Shown here one piece after another: positions 34,367-45,477 of a DNA stretch of 64,000 bases (within the stretch, counting starts at the first letter, position 1; each line of letters opens with the position of its first letter). The position numbers were made by a program, and so were the translations under genes. The notes under the pieces are model-generated. The model worked only from the letters and a program-made list of their open reading frames with translations. It searched no databases and was not told the DNA's origin. The DNA lies in assembly GCA_037179335.1 (NCBI GenBank), contig JAKZHN010000009.1, forward strand, positions 868,001 to 932,000, read 5' to 3'. This DNA is from Cyclaneusma minus (lineage: Eukaryota; Ascomycota; Leotiomycetes; Marthamycetales; Marthamycetaceae).

Positions 34367-34995
34367 ATGGAGTGATAAATTGTTAGGAGAGGGACATAGA
34401 CGTAAAAGAGGAGCCTGGAGGACAAATGGCTATATATCAAGTTACCGAATGTTCAATCAATATTATTCCAGCTAGAGCCGAATGACCTGGATATTAGGAC
34501 CACCTGTCCTTCCCACCCTTTCCCGTGAACATGAAGAAAATACTGTAGTTGCTGATGCCCTTTATCCTGAGAAGGGATAGGATACCTAGGCGGTTTCACA
34601 ACCTAATGGTAAGGCGCGTCTCTCATCCCTCACATCCCATACATATAAACCGTACAAACTTAACCACCACCCAACGTCCTGTAACAGTTGCTAGCGCAGC
34701 GTCACCTACCTATTTCGATCTTGCCCCCGATATAATAAACAATATTAAAACCCGAATACTAATAATCGAAAAATGCTCTCTGGATATCCAAAGCAACTAT
34801 AAAAAATCCAAGCCAAAAGTCACCCAAATATTGTATGAAGGATCCTTTCTAACTGGAAAGCAAGAATCCAGCTTTAACTGCCGCTTCGCGCTGCCAGCGG
34901 CTTGCCCGCTGACGAGCGAAGCTCGTAAGTACTAGCTCGATCACTAGTCCAAAGGTAGCATGAAGCTAACGGGGAAAAATAGAAGAAAAAAAACA

Positions 34996-35052
34996 GTGCT
35001 TTCCGGTGGCAAAGACTGCGGGATTGAGCCCGTTTCGGTCATTTTTCGCTCC
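34996..35052 (+). pseudogene. Truncated tRNA-Arg(CCG) copy with 3' flank
   Basis: TGCTTTCCGGTGGCAAAGA matches the anticodon arm of the intact gene at 35418..35489 on the opposite strand. The match continues through a damaged T-arm into the flanking GGTCATTTTTCGCTCC. The acceptor and D-arm side is missing, so it cannot fold as a tRNA. Confidence 0.65.
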
Positions 35053-35417
35053 CCTGTGGTTGTGTCAACTGTCAAGGGATTGACCCCTGACCGAAGTCCA
35101 ACATTTGGGGCTTGGAGAAGGGAGAATAGTGAGCGCAGCTTGTGAGCAGCCAGCAGCTTCTGGGCTTTGTGTCTCACATATATCGTTCTCTGAGTGTTGA
35201 AATCGAATAAGAGGCTGAGGATTCCCAAATTCAAAATCAATAAAGAAAACAATAACGAAATAACTCCGACCTCTCATCGTTATTAACGACGCTACTCCAG
35301 GCAAGGACATAGCGCATCATTCTGTAACATTTGCAGAATTTTGCCAATATGTTGTTACATGTAGGAAAGAGATCCGCACTACCTATTTGAAAAATAGTAA
35401 GCGGAGCAAAAAATAGT

Positions 35418-35489
35418 CGATCGTGACGTGACTCGAACACGCAATCTTTGCCACCGGAAAGCAACGCCTTGCCATTAGGCCACACGACC
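35418..35489 (-). tRNA. tRNA-Arg (anticodon CCG)
   Basis: 72 nt, intronless. The acceptor stem GGTCGTG pairs with CACGATC (7 bp, one G-T). D-stem GCCT/AGGC; anticodon stem TTGCT/GGCAA around the loop TTCCGGT, giving anticodon CCG; T-arm GCGTG-TTCGAGT-CACGT; the discriminator is G. A T-run follows shortly after the 3' end, suiting RNA polymerase III termination. Confidence 0.9.
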
Positions 35490-36243
35490 CATATGTTATT
35501 TGATGATAACAATCCGGACATGGATATCGTACAAAACCTGTTTTGGAAAGGGCTACAACGAAAAGCTCGCTTCGCCAAGGTTAAATGTGTTTAATGAGCG
35601 TGTCGGCACAGCCCCCACAAGTGCCGCATGTTGTGTTGCAAGATGAAGGAGAAGTACGATGGAAGTCGTCCATTTAGAGCTTGTGTATATGGTTGCAGGG
35701 AGTCTGAGTGTGTAGACCAAGATAAGGATCTCAAGGGCAAAGGTCGAGACCCCGCCCTAGGCTGCTGGCGGGGATAAAGGAGGCAAGGGAGAGAAATACC
35801 GCGATATCCTGGAGGAGCTTACGGGTGTCCCCTTCACTTTCTAAGGAAGTGGAGCAATTGCCCTGCGATTTTTCATGTATCTTACATGTATGTACTTTTC
35901 CTTCGTCTTTCTTGGGGTGTCTAATTGGGGTGTTCATTGGATTGGGAAATTGAAATGTATTTTTCATATTTGGGTAATGCAGCTAGTTTTGCGTACTTAC
36001 AATAATGTCAAAAGAATTGACTCGATTTACGCCCAATGTCCAAATAAAAATGTGCGCGTACCTGTATCAGATTTGGCTCCCTAGAATAGCTATCAGATAC
36101 TGAAGTTCGCAAATTCGGACTCGGGCAGGCTAAATATCCCGTACAATAAAGTTGTTGCGACCGAAGTAGGATTGCCTTGATGAGAGAAGAGCTCGAAAAC
36201 AGTCAACTAAGCAGATACCGTAATAATACCTGGCCACTTGTGC

Positions 36244-37833
36244 TTAATTTAAATGATCGTCGAAACTATCGAAGCCATTAGCTTTCAGATACGCCTCGAA
36301 CTCCTCATCCTCCTTCGGTAAATCCAGGCTCCGACCATCCGGCAAGAAATAGTAAATCGCACAACCAACGATACCAATACCCCCAGCAACATAAAAAGTC
36401 GAAGCAGGTCCAGCAGCACTGCGAATCGGCGTAAAAACCTGAGTACCAATAGCAGCACCAGCCTTGCCGAAGCCAGCAGCAACTCCATAACCCATCCCTC
36501 TCACGGCAGTCGGGAAAGACTCGACCGAAATCAAACCGATGGTGGCACCGGGACCCATATGACCGAAAGCCTGCAACAGACCATATAGGACGACGAAAGC
36601 ACCAATGGAGTTCTCGGTGAGCTTGTCGTAGCAGCCTCCGGTGATGAAGCCTAGGAGGACGTAGCCGGAAAAGAAGCCGATGATGCCGGTCCATTTGCGG
36701 CCGATTTTATTGACGAGATAGGCGCCGAGGAGGACTCCGGGAACGGGCATGAGGGCTAGGTATAGTTGCCAAAGAGCCACGGTCTGGACGTTGCTGTCTG
36801 GAACGAGGGAGTTGATGATTGTCGAGGACATGATGGAATTGGGACTGGGATTGTCAGCGTGCATCACTGAGGAATTTGAAGAATTTCAAAGGCACGGGAA
36901 CTTACAAGTTGACAAAATCATAAAGAAAGAAAGCACTGCTGGTACCAAGCATCCTTAGCCAGTAACGACGAACGATTAGCAGCCAAGGTACCCCCCTCTC
37001 CCTGAAGTTACTGCGCTCAAACAGTTTCCCATCTTGCATCTTCCATCTGATCAAAACCACAATTATGGGCAAGAAAATGGAGATGGAATACATGGCATGA
37101 TAGGCCACCGTCAAGTCATTTGCCGATGCCAACAAGGCCATCAAGTAAACAAAAGTGCAGACCGGCCCCCCACAAGTAGCCATGAGCGTCGAGATCAACA
37201 CCTGAATCGGCCCTCTCTGACCATCAAAGTGCTCGTTAGAGCCTTCCAAAGCAGCCGCAGCAGAAGTAGGATATTCACCTCCCACTCCTACACCAGCCAC
37301 TCCACGAGCAATGGTGAGATACCATAGCATGCTGTTGGTGCCATAAGGAAGCACCTGGTAAGCGAGTGTGGCCATCAAACTCCCGATGACTACGAGACCA
37401 GATGTGAAGAGCATTCCGCCTTTGCGTGAGAAGCGATCCGACCAGTAGCCCAGCGCGAGGATCCCAATCACCGACCCGACTAGAAGCGAGTTCGAGATTC
37501 GTGTCTGTATTGTCGATGTGTACACTGCAGAGCCTAGTTGATGCTTGAAGATCACGTTCGTACTCGATGCCAGGTTCTGTTGATACCCGTCCGAGAAATT
37601 GGCAAGAGCCTGATCAACGTTAGAGATAAAACTTGAGGGTTGAAGGTTTTTGATGATACTGAGAGATCGTGCCTTACACTGCCGCAGATAGTCCATATTG
37701 AGCCCGCCTTTCTCGAGGCGGACAGCTGCTTCGAGTCCTCCAGATCGACAACGGCCACATTGGGAGAAGTTTCTTTCTTGGCTTCATGAGACTCTGCCGC
37801 GCCAGACTCGCGATGGCCTAATGTAGAAGCCAT
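36244..37833 (-). CDS. MFS transporter, phosphate / glycerophosphodiester (Git1-like) type
   Basis: Three exons: 37678..37833, 36906..37609 and 36244..36844; introns 68 nt (GTAAGG, CTAAC, ATCAG) and 61 nt (GTAAGT, CTGAC, CCAG), 486 residues. A 45-residue charged cytosolic N-terminus is followed by about 12 predicted membrane helices. Motifs: NFSDGYQQN at the end of helix 1, GYWSDRFSRKGGM (loop 2-3, MFS G.x.x.x.D.R.x.G.R type), GVGVGGEYPTSAAAALE, typical of the phosphate:H+ and glycerophosphoinositol transporter group, GAYLVNKIGRKW (second loop repeat) and SVESFPTAVRGMGYG. The Git1/Pho84 group fits better than the hexose transporters, which have PESPR and QQ motifs instead. The exact substrate is not determined. 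Confidence 0.85.
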
Positions 37834-38927
37834 AGTTTTAGATATGTTACATGCATCCGTAAGTAGGAAGTAGGCTACCGTTTCGCCTTTTGAAGACCTT
37901 CATGACTCCATGTCTTGTAATAGGCGAAGCCCGAACCTCGATTTTTCCCTGCCGATTGGGGGCGGGGAAGTGGGTCTCTAGATTTATCAGTACCCCAGAT
38001 TACCTTATCTCAAGACCTCTTTGCGCCCACTATCTCCTCGGATAGCTTAGTGGTAATTCGGTAATTCTATCGTCTCGTGAAATTCGTAACTGAATAATCA
38101 ATACTTCAATAATGGTATAGATTTACAAGTTGTGGTTGTGAAATCCCATGGACTGAAATGTGGCAAACGACAGAAATCTGAGGAGTGATCTAGGAATCTA
38201 TTAGCAATCCTTGTAACCCTGGTTCCAAAAGCATCACTTCCGCACCAGCTACTTCGCCTTCGACTAATCACGGGGTATATGTCCCGTCAGGCCTGTTCCT
38301 ACCTTCCGTGTCTACCCAACGACCTGCCACATCTCTTTCCAAGCTCTCTCCCAACTCAATCGTGAATCGCGAACGCCCCTGTTCCCTTTTGGGTCTGCCG
38401 AATGACGGCAGGAGCTTGAAAGGACCACTACCCTCAGAGATCCATATAACCGATATCCCAATGAACGAATTCCCTTGACTCGTCGTTGATGGCTTTGGAC
38501 TGAAACAGTAGTTTGGTGCGAAAAGGGTTCGAATGAGGGCGAACTAAGGCGTAAGGCTGTCGAGTCAGAGTGCTCTCTTGGTCACGCCCATGAAGGCCGC
38601 AAAGAGTGAGATGGATTTGCCAATTGGAGGCCTCCTAAATGAGGTTTTCAGCGGAGATTCGGCTGAACAGTTTTCACAGCGCCGAAAGGGGCTTTTGCGT
38701 CGTCCTATTGAACAGTCTTTCGCCATGTTAGCATATCACATTCTCAGTCACCCAGAAGTCTAGGCCGTCTTTCATTTGCCGGCGAGATGACTACGTTGCC
38801 ACGAAACTGACTGCGACTCAAACACCCACCGTCGATGCTCTCTGTAGGTATGATTCATCAACTTACATCAAAGCCAAGGATCAAAGTAATCAAACGACGC
38901 CACATTCGCCATCACCACGATCAACAG
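37834..38927. other. Intergenic, 1.1 kb
   Basis: No gene seen. TAGCTTAGTGGTAATTCGG at 38044 resembles a tRNA D-arm, but no T-arm follows. Confidence 0.45.
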
Positions 38928-40214
38928 TCACTTTGGATGTATGCCGGCCATCGTTGACTTGAACTTGGTTGTTGTGCTTCGGATTGTCCTCAACTCGGAA
39001 TACCCAACGGTGGCTGGGACAACATTACTAGAGATGGGTTTGCGCGGTGATGAGTGAGATCGGTCCCGTCTCCGTTCGAGCAAGTAGTCTTTGCGACCTC
39101 TTAATTGTTGGACAAGAGGGACAAGCATAGGAATACAGGCGCAAATAATGACGACGCTAACTTCGACGCTGCAAATTATTAGAGAAGGAGCTATGGTACG
39201 GTGGGCATGACCACTCACCTGACCCAAATTGCAAGCTCTGGTTGGTCATCTGTACTACATCAGCTCAAATCATTCGATCTGCTCGAGGGCTGACTTACAG
39301 AGGAAGTTGTTATTATCTGTGACAGTGTCGAGGGTAAGCTTCTGCGTTCGGACTATGGCGCAGCAAAATGCCCTAAATCGTCAGCAATATGTCGAGGAAA
39401 ACATAACCCGTGATTTTGCTCACACTATTCCGAAACCCAGAAGCACACATATGGCGAACTTCTTCCGTAAAGGTACCTGTAAGTTATAAACCATTTTGAT
39501 GGGATACAGTGCTAGTGCTAGATCTACAAGCGCTGAAAATGCTGGTTAGTGTTGAATCATTAGCGTTTCTCGTAGATGTATCATAGGGTCTATGTATTGG
39601 CTTATTTACCTCCAACAAAGTAAGAGTAATCCGCATAGATATCCGCATTCCAGCAATTATGTGGAATTGTGAAATCCCAATTCGCAGCCGGGGGATCACA
39701 TTGTACGAACAAGAGGGTGACCAGCACAATTCCAAGTCCAACCAGAAAACACACAAGTGCCCAAAGGACATAGACCTCTTGTCTGCGTTGTGTATGCCCG
39801 ACGATCCGAGTCAACAAGGCAGCAACAGCAAGCTTGGGTAAGGCGATTGCCATGATACCGAAAGGATAGTTGATAAAGCCCCATTTGACGGCCAGGATCA
39901 CATTACTTGGACTCACGCAGTCCGTGTGTCGTCCGAATCCGTATTTTGTGGCCATTCCCAGAGCAGCGCAACTAACGATTTGAATCATCTGCTATCGGTT
40001 AGTTTGGGAGCATAATTGCTGTGGGTAGTACCTAACCACTTACCAAGGAAAAGAGGAGAACGCCATCATCCCAGCCGAGAATACGCAGTAAGTAGTGTCT
40101 ACTGTAGAGCCTAGCCACTGTGAAGAGTGCCGCAATCGTAGTTGTGGTAATGATGACCCCTAGAAGAAGTGGTACTCTCGATTCATCACAGTAGGATGAT
40201 GAGGGATCTGCCAT
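38928..40214 (-). CDS. PTH11-like seven-helix membrane protein (fungal rhodopsin-domain family)
   Basis: Six exons: 40044..40214, 39610..39988, 39424..39532, 39299..39372, 39219..39249 and 38928..39168; all junctions use GT/AG and rebuild one 334-residue frame. Family hallmarks: LYSRHYLLRILGWDDGVLLF (WDD after helix 2), TKYGFGRHTDCV, GHTQRR, CDPPAANWDF...CW, YSYFVG, LVDLALALYPIKMVYNLQ, then VRTQKLTLDTVTDNNNF, ELAIWVSVEVSVVIICACIP and a basic, Ser/Arg-rich cytosolic tail. No cysteine-rich CFEM domain precedes the helices. PTH11-type proteins are G-protein-coupled-receptor-like; the founding member senses surface cues in Magnaporthe. The ligand is unknown. An in-frame ATG at 40286 is possible but less likely. 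Confidence 0.87.
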
Positions 40215-41810
40215 CTCAATGGATTTCGTGATGGCAATCCAGAAACATACACGTAGGTCGAATGAAGATAAGGAACCTGGTGACACGGGGCGAGACGTAT
40301 GATATGTACTGAGAGCCTCATGGAAGCTGGTTGCCGTGGATCTGGTGAAATGAGGGAACGAATGAATGAGACAGCGGGGCAGGAGAAACGGAAGCCTGGT
40401 TAATATAGCGGAAAGGACCGCGCGGCTCTACGCCTGGAGTTCCACAAACGATAGAGACAATGCAGTCAGCATTGCAGTAGGGGCACATGTTGTAGCCCGC
40501 ATACTTTTGCAAGAAGGATAGCGGTGGTGAAACAGTAGAGAAGCGAAGAAAGCTGAATGGAGCAGAGCACAGCCACCTATTCATCGACCGTCTTTCGGGG
40601 GCCGAGTAGGGCTACTCCGATTGAGCAAGCTGAAAACTCGTGCAGTATGGAAACCCGGCACACTACCCTTCCTTGATATAGAGGTGGGTTTGTGGGTGTC
40701 TTACAGAAAAGGGAGGAGTTTCCAGCCTGTAGTAGACAAAAAAAATTGACTGTCACCAACGTGATAGCCAAACTCGAGATTTGAGAGGCTGATAAGAAAG
40801 ACAACAGAAGGCGGACCATGTATCTGGAGCGGCGTTCGCAAAGAGTAGTTCATGTGTGGCCGACGAATCCTAGGTCCTTGAACGTAGATTCCGCGTCAAC
40901 AGCACAGCTTGAATATGTGTAGCTTTGTTGGACTGTGAATATTGAAAAAGAAGACTGAGAGAACTTATGTATGTGACAGTGAAAGAGAAAATGGAAAGAC
41001 ACTGGTAGACGGTCCTCGTGTTCCCGAGCGGTCAACACTCACTCAGCCTGACCAGAACAGTGGATCGTATCATCGTAACCCGTAAGGCAGTCGTTGCCGT
41101 ACATGTATTGGAAGATGTAAGAGAGAAAGTGAGCCGATGCCACACTGCTTCTGAAAATATGCGGCAGAATAAGGCTTCCTGCCAGGGAGTCACAGTCGCA
41201 CACAGATTGCGGAAGGATATTCGAGTCCCTTGGATGGCAGAAACTCTAGTCAGGGTCAGAAATGAAGACCGCCAAGTCGAAGCTACAGTAGTGCGGAAGA
41301 AGGTCGGCCCGGTGCGCCGAGGTGCTGGGAGGCAGCCTCGCCGCTCGCGACAACAGCGTCGCGTTTCTTCTTGTTGTGATTATCACAGCCTCGCGATTTT
41401 GGCTTGCGGCAAGTACGACGTTGCTGGACCGGGCAATGGCTGAACTTTTGAAAAGAGCTATGCTTTTAAGGTACGTGTGTTGTTTACGGGTCTCTGAAGT
41501 TCACGCCATTCTACTGCGCGACCGTGTTGAACTGTACTGTTGTCTTCCGACCTTCTGTTGCTCTGTCGCTTCCCCTCAAAGCTCTCGCCAAACCACATGA
41601 ATATCCTCGGAATTATTTAATAGCAGTGCTCTCAATTAATGGCTTCCATCTTGCACTATGTAGGCCTGGAATGCGATGCGCCGACCTACTTCCCGACCAA
41701 GATGTGACTAACCGTCAGCCATAGATCAAAACCATCCGGTCAATCAACAATTCCTGTAAGCGACCCATACTTGCGCGACACAGCCGTGCGCGACTGACAC
41801 TATCTCAGCG
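40215..41810. other. Intergenic, 1.6 kb
   Basis: Probably holds the upstream region of the PTH11-like gene and the leader of the gene at 41811, including a likely leader intron (GTAAGC at 41757, CTGAC, CTCAG at 41808). Two short minus-strand ORFs (40318..40584 and 40577..40819) are discussed as a weak candidate. Confidence 0.45.
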
Positions 41811-43937
41811 ATGAACCCTTTGGCTGAAGCAGGCGACGACCTCATGTCAAACTACCTCGACCGCGTCGGCGGTGCTTACAATCGAGCCAAGCTAGATGCC
41901 AAGTGTCGCCTGGCTCATGCCCGCCAGCATGATGCTCTTCACGGCACAAACTTTGCGCCTTCGTTCAAGGCAAAATACGAAGCACTCTGCGCCGCCGATC
42001 CGGAGTCAGGAGACGACCTCACCATCGAGATTCCCGGTGTGAACCGCGCCAGCAGTCGCAGCACCGATGAAATCTCTGTCAACCAGGAGGAGGAGGAGGA
42101 GCCTTCGCGGCCTGTCGAAGAGGACAGAAGGAGGGGGGGTACGACTACAGTCACGACCAAAGTTGAGCAATTTACGGCCACCCAATCCGCGACGACCTGG
42201 GCTCCTCCGAATACGGCATACGGGAACGGAAAGACAAGCATTGCTGGGACCATGATCCCCCCAAGTCACGATGACCATTACGCCACCGATTCTGCATCCT
42301 CGACAGTGGACAGACGATCTAGGATAGCAAGTCGGGGCAGTATGCGTACAGTTTACATACACTCCAGGAGGGATCAATCTATCACCAGCGACTCTATGCC
42401 TTCATCCCCATCTGATCACCCGGCAATGAGGGAGAAGAAGCGCCAAATAAAGAACAAGGCTACAAGGAGAGGTGAAGAGCCTCCTGCGTTCCGTCCGAAG
42501 CCTCGTCAGAAAAGTGTCGGATTTGTGGATGAGCAAATTGAGGCGGCAGATGATTCTAGTCATGCTGGTGCCGACGACAACTCTGCTGAGACGGATGGCA
42601 ATCAAGCTGGATCAGTAAAGGAGGACCCTGCCAAAGACCCAAATACTACCACTCGAGAAGTAAAGCACAGTCAAACTGCCACTGGCCCCAGCCCTTCTCA
42701 GTCGGAGTATATTGGAGACGACTACACTGGAAATATCAGTCAGAGTGTCCTCGAAGACCCCTTTATTGACGGAAATCAAGGTTCTGAGGACCGTGGCAGC
42801 AAACCCGCTGCTGCGGACGACCGCAATGACGGCAAAGACGCTCACAAGCCTGCAAAAAATGAGCCAGCGGCGCCAGTGGCTCCAGCAACTTCTTTACCTG
42901 TCGGAGGTGACGCTACGGCACGAGATCGTGTCGGATCTGCTCTTGCAGCTCTTAGCGTTAATGCTGATGCTGCACCTAATGGAGCTGCAGCGGCTACCTC
43001 TCCTAAACCTGAAGTTGGTCAGTCAACCGAAGGCTTAGCTCCTGAGAAACATGGCTCCATTAACAGCGAGCGTGCCAGGTCCCCCTCTCCTGCTGCTCCG
43101 CTGATTAAGAACGAAACTCCCGCCGAGCGTCGTACTGTTGGCAGCAACCACATTGAAGCATCCCCTAATACGCCTGCTTTGGACAACGAACCTGTTACAC
43201 CCAAATATACCGGCGACAGCATGATTAGGAAAATCATCCGGAAATTCAGCTCTCCCAAAATCCTTCTGGCCGATGATGCCGACGCATCACCCTATTCTCT
43301 TACGGGCGCAGAGCCTTACTCACCATCTGGGAACTTCGACCCTGATTCCGACGATACATTGATGATGCAAGAAAAAGCCTCCAAAAATCTCATGAAGTGC
43401 TACAACAACCTCCACGCAGCCGCCACTGGCATAAATGCCCTGACAGGGCGCCATTCCTCCTATACTACCGGCGCCACCCCTGACGATGATGACGATGATG
43501 ATGACCGATTCTCTGATGCGCCAGAAGAGCCCGACAACTCCACCATTACTGTCCTCCCCGCCACACAGCCTCTCACTCTATCCGAACTCTTCGCCTTCAA
43601 CAGATCCTTCCTCGCCTCCTATTTCCGATCCATGTTCTTCATTCCAGACCCCAAGTCCTCCCTAGGATACCGCCTAACATGGCTTTCCTGGCTCATTGTA
43701 GCCCTCCTCACATACGTTGTATCCGAAACTCTCATGTGCCAAAAATACTGCACGCCTAGGATCGCATCTCCCGGGCCAGGCACGGTATGGTATTACAAAG
43801 CGCCGACCAAATGGGGAGATGCAATACCACAGAAGACGCGGGAAGCACGGACTGTACTTCTCAAATGGGGCAGGGGTGCTGTAGAAAGTGGGCTACAATG
43901 GAAACGCAGAAGGGCTTTAGAACAAGCATCAATTTAA
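41811..43937 (+). CDS. Unrecognised fungal protein, disordered with one C-terminal membrane helix
   Basis: Single exon, 708 residues; family not recognised. The N-terminal about 65 residues (LSNY...VGGAYNRAKLDAKCRLAHARQHDALHG type) are helical and probably folded. Residues about 70-560 are low-complexity, Ser/Asp/Glu/Pro/Ala-rich with basic patches, plus an Asp run near 560. The C-terminal part looks conserved: LTLSELFAFNRSFLASYF, then a hydrophobic helix RLTWLSWLIVALLTYVVSET at about 620-640 and a basic tail (KRRRALEQ). This suggests a tail-proximal membrane anchor with a large disordered face, as in some nuclear-envelope, ER or peroxisome proteins; location is inference. A leader intron just upstream ends two bases before the ATG. 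Confidence 0.8.
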   Translation: MNPLAEAGDDLMSNYLDRVGGAYNRAKLDAKCRLAHARQHDALHGTNFAPSFKAKYEALCAADPESGDDLTIEIPGVNRASSRSTDEISVNQEEEEEPSRPVEEDRRRGGTTTVTTKVEQFTATQSATTWAPPNTAYGNGKTSIAGTMIPPSHDDHYATDSASSTVDRRSRIASRGSMRTVYIHSRRDQSITSDSMPSSPSDHPAMREKKRQIKNKATRRGEEPPAFRPKPRQKSVGFVDEQIEAADDSSHAGADDNSAETDGNQAGSVKEDPAKDPNTTTREVKHSQTATGPSPSQSEYIGDDYTGNISQSVLEDPFIDGNQGSEDRGSKPAAADDRNDGKDAHKPAKNEPAAPVAPATSLPVGGDATARDRVGSALAALSVNADAAPNGAAAATSPKPEVGQSTEGLAPEKHGSINSERARSPSPAAPLIKNETPAERRTVGSNHIEASPNTPALDNEPVTPKYTGDSMIRKIIRKFSSPKILLADDADASPYSLTGAEPYSPSGNFDPDSDDTLMMQEKASKNLMKCYNNLHAAATGINALTGRHSSYTTGATPDDDDDDDDRFSDAPEEPDNSTITVLPATQPLTLSELFAFNRSFLASYFRSMFFIPDPKSSLGYRLTWLSWLIVALLTYVVSETLMCQKYCTPRIASPGPGTVWYYKAPTKWGDAIPQKTREARTVLLKWGRGAVESGLQWKRRRALEQASI

Positions 43938-45477
43938 AGGTATTGTGTTTTGTTTGCACAGCGGTTTTTTGTCCGGAGTCAGGATAGCGGCATGTGATTG
44001 CAAGGCGTCGGCAGAGTTGTGCGGTGTCAGGGCGGTTGCATAATGGTTTATTGGATAGCGCTATACCCGTGGTGCTGATGAATATATGATGTTCTTGTCG
44101 GTGCTCTTCGTCTCTGGAGTTGCTATGGGAGTCCTCTTTACAAACTGTCGATTGCGGTAGAGAATTTGAAGCTGGAAGGTTCTGGATTACTTCTTTGTAT
44201 AGTGGACGAAGAAATTCTGTGTCATTTTGCAGAGGACTTCGCTCGAGGATTATACGGGCTTCAAGGTACTTTGCCCCTTTCTCAGCTCATCACTCGAATT
44301 GTTCTTTTGCATGTCATTTCTGCGCATTCTTTTCGCATTCTCTGTCTTGAAGTCATTGGGCCAGACAGCGCTACCCGGTTGAAAGTATTTGAAAGCGATT
44401 CAGGGCACAGGAATGGGTGTAGCCTACACTACAAGTCACCACACATGAACACAGCCACAGGCCCCCTGCAATCTCACACGTTCATACCCAATCGCAACCA
44501 CGGTTCCCTCCCCCTCTCGCTACCACAAAGCCAATCCTCCCCCGCGCAAAAATCATTGCAAAAGCATCCGAAGCATCCGGTCTTCGAACCCCCGATTTTA
44601 AAAAAACAGACGGACGCTGTGAATCAGAGGTTGACCGGAGCTAAGAATGGTACAATTGACTAACTTAGGAGACTTCGCCAATTGAGCCACCCCGCCTCTG
44701 AGACGAAAGGTGGATGCTTGTTTTGGTAGTTATACCTACCTACTGGTAGTGCCAGGAGCAAAAATCTTGTGCACGTTCTCTGCAGCGGAGACTGCGACAC
44801 AGCACGTGCTTTCGTGAACTGTGTCGCACTCGCACGGGGTTTGGGAGTTGCAAGTCGCATCATATTTTTCGAGTCTTGCTCAGTGCGCGAAGTTAAATGC
44901 ATGCTTTTCAAATCTCAGAGTTTCATCATTATTGTCTATTTTATCTGTACACTGATAATTTTAGTCCACAACGAAGAATCGCTTCCAAAGTAGGTAGGTT
45001 GTTCATCTCTCATAGTCGTCGTATATGTATGTTTTCTCGACACTTCCTATTTGTCTGACCAATGCTGCCAGCGCTGCACTATCGCTAGCGCTAAGACTGG
45101 GAATGGCTTTAAGACAGCGCTCCGTTCCGGAGCTCTTTTCTTTTTTTCTAGATTACTACAATCAAGCTATTACGACTCTATCTGACGTCAGACGTAGCCA
45201 GTGATTCTCACCTTTAGCCTGTGAAACCAACACTATTGTACATGCAAGAAAAAGCGCAAAAATGAAGAAGAAACCCGAGTTTTTTGGTTGAAAGTCGTTC
45301 CTCCTTACCATATAACTCCCGTCGAGATCCAGAAACGCAAAGTCCATCCTGTGAATGCCAAACTCCCTGATAGCCAGCACATCAACCATCATTCATCAAA
45401 ACCTTCACACAACCTTCACACGACCACCAAAGCCCTCCAGAACAGGTATGACTTTTCGTGGGCAGAGGCGTTGGATG
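43938..45477. other. Intergenic, 1.5 kb
   Basis: No gene seen. On the minus strand GGCGGGGTGGCTCAATTGG near 44694 resembles a tRNA 5' half without a matching 3' half. Confidence 0.45.

Larger units (their letters stand above)
34367..36243. other. Gene-poor interval with tRNA and tRNA relics
   Basis: It contains tRNA-Arg (35418..35489), an inverted partial copy (34996..35052) and a D-arm-like string CCTAATGGTAAGGCG near 34600. No protein gene is supported. Confidence 0.5.

Noticed and set aside
38030..38110. tRNA-Asp-like string TCCTCGGATAGCTTAGTGG
   Set aside because: Anticodon and T-arms cannot be folded; kept only as part of the tRNA-fragment observation.
41018..41443. 141-codon Arg-rich ORF
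   Set aside because: No homology recognised; likely leader sequence of the gene at 41811.
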